Positions 41,349 to 50,460 of a stretch of DNA of 64,000 bases are shown one piece after another (the first letter of the stretch is position 1; every line of letters starts with the position of its first letter). The position numbers and the translations under genes were made by a program. The stretch lies in assembly GCA_965248975.1 (NCBI GenBank), contig CBDFKU010000019.1, positions 248,001 through 312,000 of the forward strand. Reading direction: 5' to 3'. Source of the stretch: CBDFKU01 sp965248975 (GTDB lineage: Bacteria > Chloroflexota > Dehalococcoidia > Lucifugimonadales > JAGWBF01). Under the pieces are notes generated by a model. That model was not told where the DNA came from. It saw nothing but the letters and a program-made list of their open reading frames with translations, and ran no database searches.

Positions 41349-43412
41349 TTAAGGCAGCGCCGCCAGACCCGAGGAGTTTCCGTTCGAGCCGGTCAGGCTA
41401 AAGTCTTCGCCCACGAAAGAGCCGGTGTCGGTGTACTTGTACACCGCGTCGTCGCTCTTGTCGGATATCCAGATGTTGCCGCCAAGGGCGGTGATGCCTC
41501 CGCCGTCCTTGTTCGAGCTATCTAAATCGAAGCCACCGGTGTGAGTCCCGGAGGTGTCGTAGATATAGACTTCATCGTCCGAGACGTCCAGCACGAAAAT
41601 GCTGCTGCCATCCGTGGCGATGCCGCTGGCGTTTCTGTTGTCGCTGGCCAGAGGAAAGCTACCGGTGGAGTTACCCGATGTGTCGTATGCGTACACCACT
41701 TCGTCGTTGTCGTCCACCACCCAGAGAGTGGTCCCGTCGGTGGTGATCCCCTTCGCGTTACCGTTGGCGCCGGTAAGGTTGAAGCTTCCCACGCTGTTCC
41801 CTGCCACGTCGAACCGGTAGACCTTGTCGTCGCTGCTGTCCACCACCCACATACGGACGCCGTCAGTAGTGATTCCGTCCTCCCGACTGATGTCAGTCAC
41901 CAGAGACAGGCTTTCGACGAAGTCACCCGTCGAATCGTACTTGTAGACCTTGTCATCCGACTGGTCCACCGACAGGTACCCCGAGGGCGCGCCGGGCGGC
42001 GGGGGGGTCGGAGTGGGGGTGGGCGTCGGGCCCGGCGTAGGAGTAGGCGTGGGGGTCGGGGTGGGAGTTGCCCCGGGCGAGACGGCCGGGAAGAGGTCCG
42101 GGTTGAAGGCGATCCGCCCCCTGCTCCCCGACCAGTGGAGGGACTTGCTTACGATGCTCCCATCCAGTATCAGCCTGGAACCCGAGATCCTGACTTCGCC
42201 ATCGGGCGCCAGGATGAGGCCCGCCCATTTGCTGTCACTGCCGCTGGCTCGAACGGCGTCTTGGGGATCATCGCCGGTGGCCAAAACCAGGGTACCTTTG
42301 TGGAACGGGGTCAGCCTCGAGTCCGACCCGGAGACCCTTATCTCCCGGGCTATCAATGTTACCTGCCCCTGGACATCGCCGTTGTTGATGGTGAGTCTGC
42401 CGGTGATGCGATAGACACCCGGCTTCAACCGGGTACGCTCGGCGTCCAACCAGACCTGGTCGACCGAATTCAGGGTAACGTCCCCGTCGAAGCAGAAGGT
42501 GAACGGGCATTCGGCCCCTGGATTGACGTGGAAGTCGGATTGGGAATAGGCCACCGGGACAGACTTGGATGGCGCCTTTTCGTTCTTGAACTCGATGGTG
42601 GCGTCGCTGCCGTTTATGGTAATTCCCGCAGTGGCCTCCATTACACCGGCCACCAAATGTTTCGACCCGGAGATGGTCGCGTCGGTGCCGGCGAACACGT
42701 TGCCTATGACGCCGGTCCTGCTGCCGGACACCGTTATGTCCGTTGTTGTAAACACCGCGTAGCCGCCCGCCGCAGGATCGAGGGAGGACGGCGCCCTCAG
42801 GAAACTGAGGATGGAGAGCGTGGTAGTCTCGGAGCCGGTCGGGGTTGAGACCTCGGGGCTGTTGGTCATCTCCACGAGGAAGGGCGGCAGCTCCGACTTG
42901 AACCCGATCGCCACGTCGTCGAACTTGTCGAAGAACCTGCCGATCGTGAGGGACTCCTCGGCGGCCCCCTCGACCGTGGGGAAGCGGACCATCGTATCCC
43001 CTGTCGGATCCCAGAAGTACTTCACGGTGTGATACTGGGCGATCGGCCCCGTAAAGTCTGTCCAGGAGGAAGTGGCCCATTCGGGGTTCGCACCCTCCAG
43101 CAATCCCTGGGCTACGCGAACGTCGTCGGCGACGCTGACGTCTATGTTTCGTGTCTGGGTTACCAGGGCCAGATCGGCCGACGTTTCGGCCGGTGCGATC
43201 GTAATCTGCCACAGCAATCCGCCCAGAGGGGCAACCACGATGGCGGTCACTGCGATGGTCACCGATGTCTCCAGCAGAGCAAGCCCCTTCTGTCCAATCC
43301 GCTCCTTCACGCCGGCTGAAGCCCGACGAGGCCCCTTCAGGCAATCACCGAGCCTAGCTTTGGCCGCTCTGGCGAATCGTTTGAAGATCAAGGCTGTAGC
43401 ACGCAAACGCAA
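41349..43412 (-). CDS. PilW-type prepilin-like protein with propeller repeats
   Basis: A 687-aa protein. GQKGLALLETSVTIAVTAIV is a type IV prepilin signal (cleavage after Gly43, Glu5 present). The central part is beta-rich and Ser/Gly-rich (VTLIAREIRVSGSDSRLTPF), probably a beta-helix-like domain. After a Pro-Thr linker come about five propeller-type repeats (GITTDGTTLWVVDDNDEVVY). The frame opens with TTG 43412; GTG 43310 would give a shorter leader peptide and remove the 25-bp overlap with the preceding gene, so the start is uncertain. It is followed 8 bp later by the giant PilX-like gene. No pilus ATPase or prepilin peptidase is in the window. Confidence 0.78.
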   Translation of the reverse strand: MRLRATALIFKRFARAAKARLGDCLKGPRRASAGVKERIGQKGLALLETSVTIAVTAIVVAPLGGLLWQITIAPAETSADLALVTQTRNIDVSVADDVRVAQGLLEGANPEWATSSWTDFTGPIAQYHTVKYFWDPTGDTMVRFPTVEGAAEESLTIGRFFDKFDDVAIGFKSELPPFLVEMTNSPEVSTPTGSETTTLSILSFLRAPSSLDPAAGGYAVFTTTDITVSGSRTGVIGNVFAGTDATISGSKHLVAGVMEATAGITINGSDATIEFKNEKAPSKSVPVAYSQSDFHVNPGAECPFTFCFDGDVTLNSVDQVWLDAERTRLKPGVYRITGRLTINNGDVQGQVTLIAREIRVSGSDSRLTPFHKGTLVLATGDDPQDAVRASGSDSKWAGLILAPDGEVRISGSRLILDGSIVSKSLHWSGSRGRIAFNPDLFPAVSPGATPTPTPTPTPTPGPTPTPTPTPPPPGAPSGYLSVDQSDDKVYKYDSTGDFVESLSLVTDISREDGITTDGVRMWVVDSSDDKVYRFDVAGNSVGSFNLTGANGNAKGITTDGTTLWVVDDNDEVVYAYDTSGNSTGSFPLASDNRNASGIATDGSSIFVLDVSDDEVYIYDTSGTHTGGFDLDSSNKDGGGITALGGNIWISDKSDDAVYKYTDTGSFVGEDFSLTGSNGNSSGLAALP

Positions 43413-44819
43413 CTGGTCTCCGTCGATCTGGTCACTATGTCGTTGTCGGAATCGTTAAAGAAGTACGCGGTGTGGGCTCCCGTCAACACGTCTCTGGACA
43501 AGGCAGAGAGGACCGGCGTCTTCCTGTCGGTGCTTGCTATTGCCACCAGCCCGCCCACGGTGAGCGGATCGGCAGTCAGGTCTCCGGTCTGCGTGCCGAA
43601 GGGCTTGCCTTCGTAGATGGCCACGGTCCTGTCCCGCTGGTCGGTATCCTCGCTAACCGCCCAGCGAACGAGGATGTCCGAAAGCAAAGGGGTGGTGAAT
43701 ATCTGGTCGATTATTATGGCGAAACCCGTCTGACCGGCCAGAGTTGGTGTGGGAGAGCCCTCCATCCCGAATCTGTGGACGGCTTCCGTGTTTCTGTCTA
43801 CTACCCAGATGTACGTTCCGTCGGTGGTGATACCGCGGGGGTCCTTGACCGGGTTGGCGTTAAAGGACCCGAGCAGGGTTCCTGACGTGCTGTAGCGAAA
43901 GACCCTGTCAACGTCCTTGTCCACCACGAACAGGTCAACTCCGTCGGTGGTGATGCCCCGTGCCTCTTCATTCGTTCCGGCCAGGGTGAAGGACTCGTTC
44001 TGGTAGATTCCAAACGCGCTATACCTAAACACCCCGGCTTCACTGTCCAGCACCCATATGCTGATGCCGTCGCTGGCGATTCCCCTCCAGGTTGTCGCTG
44101 GGCGTGACGAGATCGATGGAGTCTATGAAGCCGCCTTCCGTATTGTATCTGTAGATCTGCTCATCCTCCTCATCCAAGACCCAGACAGTAGTGCCATCGG
44201 TGGATATGCCCTTGGGGTCATCGTTGGCCGGCGCCAGGGAAAAGGTCCCCAGCAACGTCCCATCCAGGGAGTATTTGAACACCTTGTCAGCATCACCGCC
44301 GCCATCTCCATCGGTATCTTCGTCTACCACCCAGAACACCGGCGGAACCCCGGATGGGGTCATGGTCAGGCCGTCGGGCTTTTTGTTCTCCCCCGCAAGG
44401 TCGAAGGAGTAGTTTTCGGTGTAGACGCGCTCCTCACCTCCGCTTGTAGGCAACACCCCGGGCTTCAGAAATCGCTCGGCCTTCATGATATCCAGGACGG
44501 CTCTCTGGTTGCCGTCCCTGGAAACCCCGATGGTCACGCACTGGAGGTGGGTCCGTTGCTGGCACCCGTCGACGATATCGCCGGTAACCGTGAAGGCTAA
44601 GGCAGCAGAGGGATAGACCGGATAGGAGGATGCCGAGGGCAGTGCCGCGATATACTCCGCTTGAGAGCGGGCGGACAGCGTGGCCGTGTCCGTGTCCTGG
44701 ATCTCGCTCCCTACCTTGGCGCCCACGGCGATGGACCCCGTCAGTCCGGCGGACATTATGCCAATGATAAGCAGGGAAACGGCGACTTCGATCAGGCTGG
44801 CGCCAGCGCCATCCTTACC
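43388..44819 (-). pseudogene. PilV-type prepilin-like gene with propeller repeats, frameshifted at a G-run
   Basis: Reading back from ATG 44756, the same frame holds GAGASLIEVAVSLLIIGIMS, a clear type IV prepilin signal with Glu5. No ATG, GTG or TTG precedes it before an in-frame TAG at 44876-44874, so the true start is obscure. The first part has WVVDEDTDGDGGGDADKVFK and propeller-like repeats. At CCCC 44082-44085 (GGGG on the coding strand) the frame is lost; removing one G restores LEGIASDGISIWVLDSEAGV and the gene continues to 43388. It is first in a three-gene prepilin unit. The break may be an assembly slip or phase-variable slippage. Confidence 0.74.
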
Positions 44820-44885
44820 AGTTCGAGAGTGACTTCCTACTAAACGACCCCCGGGTTCCCTCGGCGTCCGGACCTACGCGCGAAT

Positions 44886-44920
44886 AACAAAAAGAGGCCA
44901 GGGGTAGCCCCCGACCTCTT
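44886..44920 (-). terminator. Rho-independent terminator ahead of the prepilin operon
   Basis: On the minus strand AAGAGG and CCTCTT enclose GGGG/CCCC with loop GCTA, followed by TTTTTGTTATT. It ends transcription coming from the 45111-46097 gene and isolates the prepilin unit. Bases 44874-45110 otherwise hold nothing that I can support. Confidence 0.72.
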
Positions 44921-45110
44921 AGTTCAAAGGTACCATAGCCACGAGGGAATGTCAACGTTTGACGGGGTTCCTCAGCACGGTCTTCGATACTTGCCAGGAG
45001 GGTGGTTTCCGCTCGTCTTAGCCTTGTCGCAGGGCACCACCATGGTTGGACGAGCTCACCATGACCGGTTGTGTCTTTCTCGGTATAGACATCCAACTAC
45101 GCTGGATTCT

Positions 45111-46097
45111 TTAGAGGACATCTTTGGCCTGGAAGTCCCGGGCGCCGAAGCCCTGGGTCGTGCCATACCGCTCCTCGACCATATCCTTGGGCAGGTATTT
45201 CTCCTCCAGGCCTTGAAAGCGCTCGAACTGGCCCATCTTGTGGTGGTTTTCGGTGGGATGGCCCTGCTTCAGAGTCTGCAGCCGCAGCTGGGCGTCCTGC
45301 TGATTCTCCGCGAGGTCCTGCATGAAATTCCACTCGCCGTACATGGCCGCGTGGATGCCCCCCATGCTCACCAGCATCAGCTTGTAGCCCATGCCTCCCA
45401 GCTCCTCGAAGCTCAAGGGGTTCTCCACCTGGGTCCAACGGAACGAGGAGGAGTAGTTGAAGGCCAGGGGCAGCCCAGGGAACTCCTTGCGCATGGTATC
45501 GGCGTAAAGCTTAGCGTCGTCCCGGTCGGGAGTTGGGAACTCCGCCCAGACCATGTCGGCCCCGGCGTCGGCGTATCGTCTGCTGCGCTCTATAGCCTCT
45601 TCCAGGCTACCTCCTACGGCGCCGTAAGCGTCGGTGCGGGCGATTATGAAGGGGTCCGGTCCAGCCCTGGCGTCCAGTGCCGCCTTGAGTTTCATCACCG
45701 CCTCTTCGATGGGCATGCAGTACTTCCCCGCCAGGTGTCCGCACCGCTTGGGCAGTCGCTGGTCTTCCAGATGCACGGCGGCCACACCGGACCGCTGGTA
45801 CTCCTCGATGGTCCTCATGGTGATCAAGGGGTTGCCGTAGCCGTCGTCGGCGTCGGCGATGACGGGGATATCCACGGCGTTGGCGATGTACCTGGCCCAG
45901 GTGGTCATCTCGGTCATGCTGGGGAAGCCCAGGTCGGCCCGGCCCAGGTATCCCAGGGCGCAGGAGTACCCACTCATATAGACGCACTTCAGGCCCACCG
46001 CTTCGGCGATCCTGGCCTGAATGGGGCTGTAGATGCCGCAGGTGTAGATGTAGGGCTCGCTGGCGATCAGCTGGCGAAAGGTGTCCGCCTTGGTCAT
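45111..46097 (-). CDS. Isocitrate lyase/PEP mutase-family enzyme (oxaloacetate decarboxylase- or methylisocitrate lyase-like)
   Basis: A 328-aa TIM-barrel enzyme of the ICL/PEPM superfamily, which makes or breaks C-C or P-C bonds in 2-oxoacid substrates. YMSGYSCALGYLGRADLGFP, the metal-binding IPVIADADDGYGNP, VHLEDQRLPKRCGHLAGK (with the KRCGH catalytic-loop motif) and IARTDAYGAVGG are all present. KRCGH is typical of methylisocitrate lyase and related lyases. ATG 46097 follows GAGGAG; a GTG at 46112 lies within that site. Substrate not determined; no propionate genes adjoin it. Confidence 0.88.
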   Translation of the reverse strand: MTKADTFRQLIASEPYIYTCGIYSPIQARIAEAVGLKCVYMSGYSCALGYLGRADLGFPSMTEMTTWARYIANAVDIPVIADADDGYGNPLITMRTIEEYQRSGVAAVHLEDQRLPKRCGHLAGKYCMPIEEAVMKLKAALDARAGPDPFIIARTDAYGAVGGSLEEAIERSRRYADAGADMVWAEFPTPDRDDAKLYADTMRKEFPGLPLAFNYSSSFRWTQVENPLSFEELGGMGYKLMLVSMGGIHAAMYGEWNFMQDLAENQQDAQLRLQTLKQGHPTENHHKMGQFERFQGLEEKYLPKDMVEERYGTTQGFGARDFQAKDVL

Positions 46098-46278
46098 CTG
46101 TATACTCCTCACGTTTCTCGGCAGGCGCTAGTATGATACAACTTCCGGTATGGAGTTGCATCCGGCAGCCTTCCTGCGGGCATCGTTACTACGTTGAGCG
46201 ATATTTATTCTGGACTTAGCTCTAGATGGGCGGACTATGCGTGACAATCACATGATCCGTCCGGATAGGCCGCTGCGG

Positions 46279-46284
46279 TAAAAT
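46279..46284 (+). promoter_or_regulatory. -10 box of a leaderless dinB transcript
   Basis: TAAAAT ends 6 nt before ATG 46291; there is no ribosome site and the -35 is weak. The start of transcription would be at or near the ATG. Confidence 0.45.
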
Positions 46285-46290
46285 ATATCC

Positions 46291-47361
46291 ATGGTTCAGG
46301 GAGTTAGCCGCTACATCCTGCACGCCGACCTGGACGCTTTCTACGCGTCGGTGGAGCAGCACGACGCCCCTGCTCTGATGGGAAAGCCGGTAGCTGTGGG
46401 CGGACCACCCGAGTCTCGGGGAGTAGTCGCCGCCGCGTCCTACGAAGCCCGGGCCTATGGCGTACACTCGGCCATGCCCATGCGTACTGCGGAGAGGTTG
46501 TGCCCCAGCCTGGTAAGGGTGTCGCCCCGGTTTCCCAGGTACCAGGAGGTGTCCCGCCAGGTCATGGATATCTTCCACGAGGTGACCCCCCTGGTTCAGC
46601 CCCTCTCCCTGGACGAGGCCTACCTGGACATCAGCGATTCCCTGGAGCGAGCGACGGCCGAGGCAGTGGCCAGGGAGCTCAAGGATAGGGTGAGGCGGGA
46701 GATCGGCATCGTAATTACTATCGGCGGCGGTACTTCCAAGACCGTGGCCAAGGTGGCCTCCCAGGCGGCTAAACCCGACGGCCTCCTCCTGATAGCGCCG
46801 GGCGCCGAGCGAGCCTTTCTTGCGCCCCTGGAGGTCGAGGCCCTTTGGGGGGTGGGGCCCAAGACCGCCGCCATGCTGAGGTCCCGCGGCATCCGCACCA
46901 TCGGCGACCTCGCGGAGAGGGACGAGGAGTGGCTGCGCCGAACCCTCGGCAAGCGGGGACCCGAGCTAAAGGACCGGGCCATCGGGGCCGATGATGAGGA
47001 CGTGACCACGGACCGGGAGATCAAGTCGGTCAGCGCCGAAGTCACCATGGCCACCGACGTGGACCGCGACGACCTGATGCTGGAGCACATGGACAGCCTA
47101 GTGCACAGGGTCCACGGACGTTTGCAGCGGCAGGGTCTAAGGGCCAAGACCGTATCCATAAAGCTGAGGTTGGCTGACTTCACCACCTTTACCCGGCAGC
47201 GCACCCTTGCGGTACCCACCGACGACGAGGACACAATTCTTCAGGCCGCCCGAGACCTGCTGAGACGTGAGCTTAGTCCCGGCCGGAAATACCGCCTGGT
47301 GGGTATGGGGGTGGGCAACTTCCAGGAGAGCTTCCAGATGCCCTTGCTGCCGCCCGCTTAG
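46291..47361 (+). CDS. dinB: DNA polymerase IV (Y-family)
   Basis: A 356-aa translesion polymerase. Catalytic acidic residues are in YILHADLDAFYASVE and PLSLDEAYLDIS; the N-terminal steric-gate region and the VVAAASYEARAYGVHSAMPM finger segment are typical of DinB. The helix-hairpin-helix thumb (LWGVGPKTAAMLRSRGI) and the little-finger domain follow. The C-terminus FQESFQMPLLPPA contains a QMPLL clamp-binding-like motif. No LexA-type operator was recognised upstream. Confidence 0.94.
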   Translation: MVQGVSRYILHADLDAFYASVEQHDAPALMGKPVAVGGPPESRGVVAAASYEARAYGVHSAMPMRTAERLCPSLVRVSPRFPRYQEVSRQVMDIFHEVTPLVQPLSLDEAYLDISDSLERATAEAVARELKDRVRREIGIVITIGGGTSKTVAKVASQAAKPDGLLLIAPGAERAFLAPLEVEALWGVGPKTAAMLRSRGIRTIGDLAERDEEWLRRTLGKRGPELKDRAIGADDEDVTTDREIKSVSAEVTMATDVDRDDLMLEHMDSLVHRVHGRLQRQGLRAKTVSIKLRLADFTTFTRQRTLAVPTDDEDTILQAARDLLRRELSPGRKYRLVGMGVGNFQESFQMPLLPPA

Positions 47362-47426
47362 CAGGCACCCGGGCGCTGGAGTATAATCCTTCTGACATCG
47401 GCAACCCGGTACAATGGGGAGGGGCA

Positions 47427-48593
47427 ATGGACGCAAAATCGGCGGTCGGGGAGAGCATCGACGCCGTCCAGGACAGACTGCTGGCCCTCAGCCACAGGAT
47501 TCATGCCAACCCCGAGCTGGGCTTCGAGGAGGTCCGGGCCTCGGCCTGGGTTGGCGAGGCCCTCGCCGACGCCGGATTCGCCGTCGAGGCCGGGATATGC
47601 GGCATGCCAACGGCCTTCGTCGCCCGCGCCGGCTCCGGGCCCTTGAACCTGGCGATCTGCGCCGAGTACGACGCCCTTCCCGGTATCGGTCATGCCTGCG
47701 GGCACAACATCATCGCCGCCTCAGCCGTGGGCGCTGCCATCGGGGCGGCGAGTGTTGCGGACGATGTGGGTCTCACCATAACGGTGCTGGGCACGCCGGC
47801 CGAAGAGGTCGGGGACAACGGCGGCAAAATCCAGCTACTAGAGGGCGGTGCCTTCGACGGTGTCCACGCGGCCATGATGGTCCATCCCGGCCCGTACGAC
47901 GTGGTCATCCCACGGATTATCGCCGCTTCCATGTTCGAAGTGCACTACACCGGCAAAGAGGCTCACGCGTCGGCGTTCCCGGAGCTGGGTGTGAACGCCG
48001 CCGACGCACTGACCGTCGCCCAGACGGCTATAGGCCTTATACGGCAGCACATACAACCCTCGGACCGGGTCCACGGCATCGTTACCAAGGGCGGGGATGC
48101 GCCTAATATCATCCCGGCGCATACCAGCGCCAGGTACATAGTCAGGACCCATGCACTGGAGGATCTGGAGGCCCTCCGCGCCAGAATATATCGCTGTTTC
48201 GAGGCAGGCGCACTGGCTACAGGGTCCGCGCTAGAGATAGCCGGCGGCGACAAACCCTACGCCCACATGGTCCACGATTCTGATATGGTCTCGGCGTACC
48301 GTCACAACGCCGAGTCAGTCGGCCGGAAGTTCCCCGACCTCGGTCAGCTGATCGAGCGGGCATCCGGGTCCACCGACATGGGCAACGTTTCTCTGGCGCT
48401 TCCGGCCATCCACCCGATGATCGGGATAGACTGCCTGCCCGCGGTGAACCACCAACCCGAGTTCACCGCCCACTGCGTCACCGAATCCGCCGATCGAGCC
48501 GTCACCGACGGCGCGGTCGCCATGGCCTGGACGGCCATCGACCTGGCATCCGACTCTGAGGTCCGCGAGCGCCTGTTGACCCGGGTAGGATGA
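47427..48593 (+). CDS. M20-family amidohydrolase/peptidase
   Basis: A 388-aa zinc-dependent M20D-type hydrolase (aminoacylase or AbgB-like). LSHRIHANPELGFEE opens the catalytic domain; metal ligands are in ICAEYDALPGIGHACGHN, GTPAEEVGDNGG and MMVHPGPYD. The dimerisation insert includes YTGKEAHASAFPELGVNAAD. The family cleaves N-acyl, carbamoyl or peptide bonds in the cytosol. ATG 47427 follows GGGGAGGGG; TATAAT (47382-47387) or TACAAT (47410-47415) are possible -10 boxes. Its TGA overlaps the next gene's ATG by ATGA. Confidence 0.9.
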   Translation: MDAKSAVGESIDAVQDRLLALSHRIHANPELGFEEVRASAWVGEALADAGFAVEAGICGMPTAFVARAGSGPLNLAICAEYDALPGIGHACGHNIIAASAVGAAIGAASVADDVGLTITVLGTPAEEVGDNGGKIQLLEGGAFDGVHAAMMVHPGPYDVVIPRIIAASMFEVHYTGKEAHASAFPELGVNAADALTVAQTAIGLIRQHIQPSDRVHGIVTKGGDAPNIIPAHTSARYIVRTHALEDLEALRARIYRCFEAGALATGSALEIAGGDKPYAHMVHDSDMVSAYRHNAESVGRKFPDLGQLIERASGSTDMGNVSLALPAIHPMIGIDCLPAVNHQPEFTAHCVTESADRAVTDGAVAMAWTAIDLASDSEVRERLLTRVG

Positions 48594-49165
48594 GGCGGGA
48601 ACCCGAAGCGGAGGCAGAATCTCCCATGGAGCTACCGACCCTGCCGGACTACCTCAAGGAGGGCCTGGACATAGTGTTCGTGGGCCTGAACCCTTCACTA
48701 TACTCGGTCAAGGAGGGCCACTATTTTGCCAACCCCCACAACCGTTTCTGGACCGCCCTCAACCGCTCCGGGCTTCTGCCGTTGTAGCTGGCCGCGGCAG
48801 AGGACCACACCATGATGGACCACGGCGTGGGGTTGACCGACCTGGTAAAGCGGCCCACCAGCCAGGCCTTCCAGCTCAAGGCCGCCGACTACCGAGAGTG
48901 GGCGCCCCGGCTCAAGGAGAAGCTGGCACGGTACCAGCCCCTCATCGCCTGTTTCCACGGCACCACGGCCTACGGCCGGTACCTGAAGCACGCCGAAGGT
49001 GTCGATTCCCGGACGGAACCTGGCCTGCAAGAGCGGCCGATCGGCAGTTCCGTGGTCTTCGTGACCCCCAACCCCAGCCCGGCCAACGCCCGCTTCTCGG
49101 TGGACGACCTGGCCGGCTGGTATCGTAGACTGGGAGAACTCAGGGACGAGCTTAAGGGACGGTAA
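48590..49165 (+). pseudogene. mug: Mismatch-specific uracil-DNA glycosylase-like gene, interrupted by an amber codon
   Basis: One frame from ATG 48590 to TAA 49163-49165, broken by a single TAG (48785-48787). The part before has IVFVGLNPSLYS, the Mug/TDG nucleotide-pocket motif, and FANPHNRFWTALNRSGLLP. The part after continues without a frame change with MMDHGVGLTDLVKRPTS and the active-site loop VFVTPNPSPANARF. The stop falls between two conserved blocks, so CAG to TAG or a sequencing error is likely. If real, the glycosylase is lost unless the stop is suppressed. The ATG overlaps the M20 stop. Confidence 0.82.
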
Positions 49166-49169
49166 GCAG

Positions 49170-50213
49170 ATGTCTACACAGGAAGCTAACGGGATAGCGT
49201 TGCCAGAGAGCAGCCGGTTCCAGTTCACTTCCGACCTGGACATATGCCGGATCCTGAACGGCATGTGGCAGGTATCGGGAGCCCACGGACGCATAGACCC
49301 GCAGGCCGCCGTCCAGGACATGTTCCCCTTCGTGGACGCCGGCTTCACCACGTGGGACCTGGCGGACCACTACGGTCCGGCGGAGGATTTCGTCGGGGAG
49401 TTCCGCCGCCAGCTAGCGGCATCCCAAGGCGAAGGTGCGCTGTCCCGAGTCCAGGCCTTCACCAAGTGGGTGCCCCAGCCAGGGCCCATGCTCAGAGGCG
49501 TGGTGGAAACGCATATCGACCGCTCCCTGAGACGGATGGACGTGGAGACCCTCGACCTGCTCCAGTTCCACTGGTGGGACTACCGGGACGCCCGCTATCT
49601 CGAGGCTTTAGGCCACCTGGCGGACTTGAGGGATGAGGGTAAGATCAGGCACTTGGCCCTGACTAACTTCGACACCCAGCATCTCGAGCACATCACGGAC
49701 CAGGGAATCGAGGTGGTTTCCAACCAGGTCCAGTACTCCATCATAGACCGCAGGCCGGAGGTACGGATGGTCCCCTACTGCGCAGAGAAGGGCGTCCACC
49801 TCCTGGCCTACGGTGTCCTCTGCGGTGGCCTGATCTCGGAGAGGTACCTGGACCGTTCGGAGCCGGGGCGGGTCGAGCTGACCACCGCCAGCCTTATGAA
49901 ATACAAACAGATGGTGGACGCCTGGGGCGGCTGGGAGCTGTTCCAGGAGCTGCTGGCGGAGCTGAAGGCCATTGCCGATAAACATGGAGCCAGCATCGCC
50001 AACGTGTCCGTCCGCTATATCCTCGATCGGCCGGCTATAGCGGGAGCGATCCTGGGAGTGCGCCTGGGGGTCAGCGAGCACCGCGCCGACAACGCCCGGG
50101 TCTTCGATTTTGCCCTGGAACAGGAGGACACCCACCGCATCGACGCCTTCGCCTCCCGGTCCCGCGACCTGTACGGCCTCATCGGCGACTGCGGCGACGA
50201 GTACCGACGTTGA
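49170..50213 (+). CDS. Aldo/keto reductase family protein
   Basis: A 347-aa NAD(P)H-dependent TIM-barrel reductase. The tetrad is visible: Asp and Tyr in TTWDLADHYGPAE, Lys in QAFTKWVPQ, and His in LDLLQFHWWDYRD. The C-terminal DKHGASIANVSVRYILDRPA is the typical cofactor-binding region. It starts 5 bp after the mug-like gene. Substrate unknown; similar proteins reduce sugars or aldehydes. Confidence 0.88.
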   Translation: MSTQEANGIALPESSRFQFTSDLDICRILNGMWQVSGAHGRIDPQAAVQDMFPFVDAGFTTWDLADHYGPAEDFVGEFRRQLAASQGEGALSRVQAFTKWVPQPGPMLRGVVETHIDRSLRRMDVETLDLLQFHWWDYRDARYLEALGHLADLRDEGKIRHLALTNFDTQHLEHITDQGIEVVSNQVQYSIIDRRPEVRMVPYCAEKGVHLLAYGVLCGGLISERYLDRSEPGRVELTTASLMKYKQMVDAWGGWELFQELLAELKAIADKHGASIANVSVRYILDRPAIAGAILGVRLGVSEHRADNARVFDFALEQEDTHRIDAFASRSRDLYGLIGDCGDEYRR

Positions 50214-50216
50214 TCC

Positions 50217-50365
50217 AGGGCCTTTCATTTTCCTGTCATGCTGAGGCGGAGCGACGAAGCATCTGACGTGGAGTGGTCTCCACTTCCGAATATGCGTTGA
50301 TGGTATGAGCCCCCAGCCCCACGAGGCCCTTCGCCTGCGGCTCAGGGCGACAATGAAAAGGCCCT
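50217..50365. repeat. 149-bp MITE-like element with terminal inverted repeats
   Basis: AGGGCCTTTCATT at 50217-50229 and AATGAAAAGGCCCT at 50352-50365 are inverted repeats with one added base. Pairing extends inwards as TGCTGAGGCGGAGCGACGAAG against CTTCGCCTGCGGCTCAGGGC with mismatches. The core CATGCTGAG...GACGAAGCATCT resembles a dispersed bacterial intergenic repeat. No coding capacity. Confidence 0.55.
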
Positions 50366-50460
50366 GCCGATGATCGTCGCCCCTTGAGGGAAGCCTGGGA
50401 TACAGGTATACTTCTCCGGGCGGCGGTTGATGCTGGGTATCCCGAGACAAGGGGTGAGGG

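Noticed and set aside
41541..42848. Long plus-strand open frame (435 codons) opposite the PilW-like gene, and similar long frames opposite other genes (3263-4105, 28569-28913, 58096-58644)
   Set aside because: They mirror high-GC coding sequence, have no family motifs or ribosome sites, and overlap well-supported genes for their full length.
44815..45096. Open frame of 93 codons between the prepilin and PEP-mutase-like genes
   Set aside because: It crosses a clear terminator, has no family features, and its end overlaps the prepilin signal in another frame.
12569..49165. Idea that TAG is recoded as a sense codon (in-frame TAG in CHAT and mug genes)
   Set aside because: Several intact genes here (nitronate monooxygenase, infB, truB, the coiled-coil gene, the MFS gene at 29473, the first CoA-transferase) end in TAG at the expected place.
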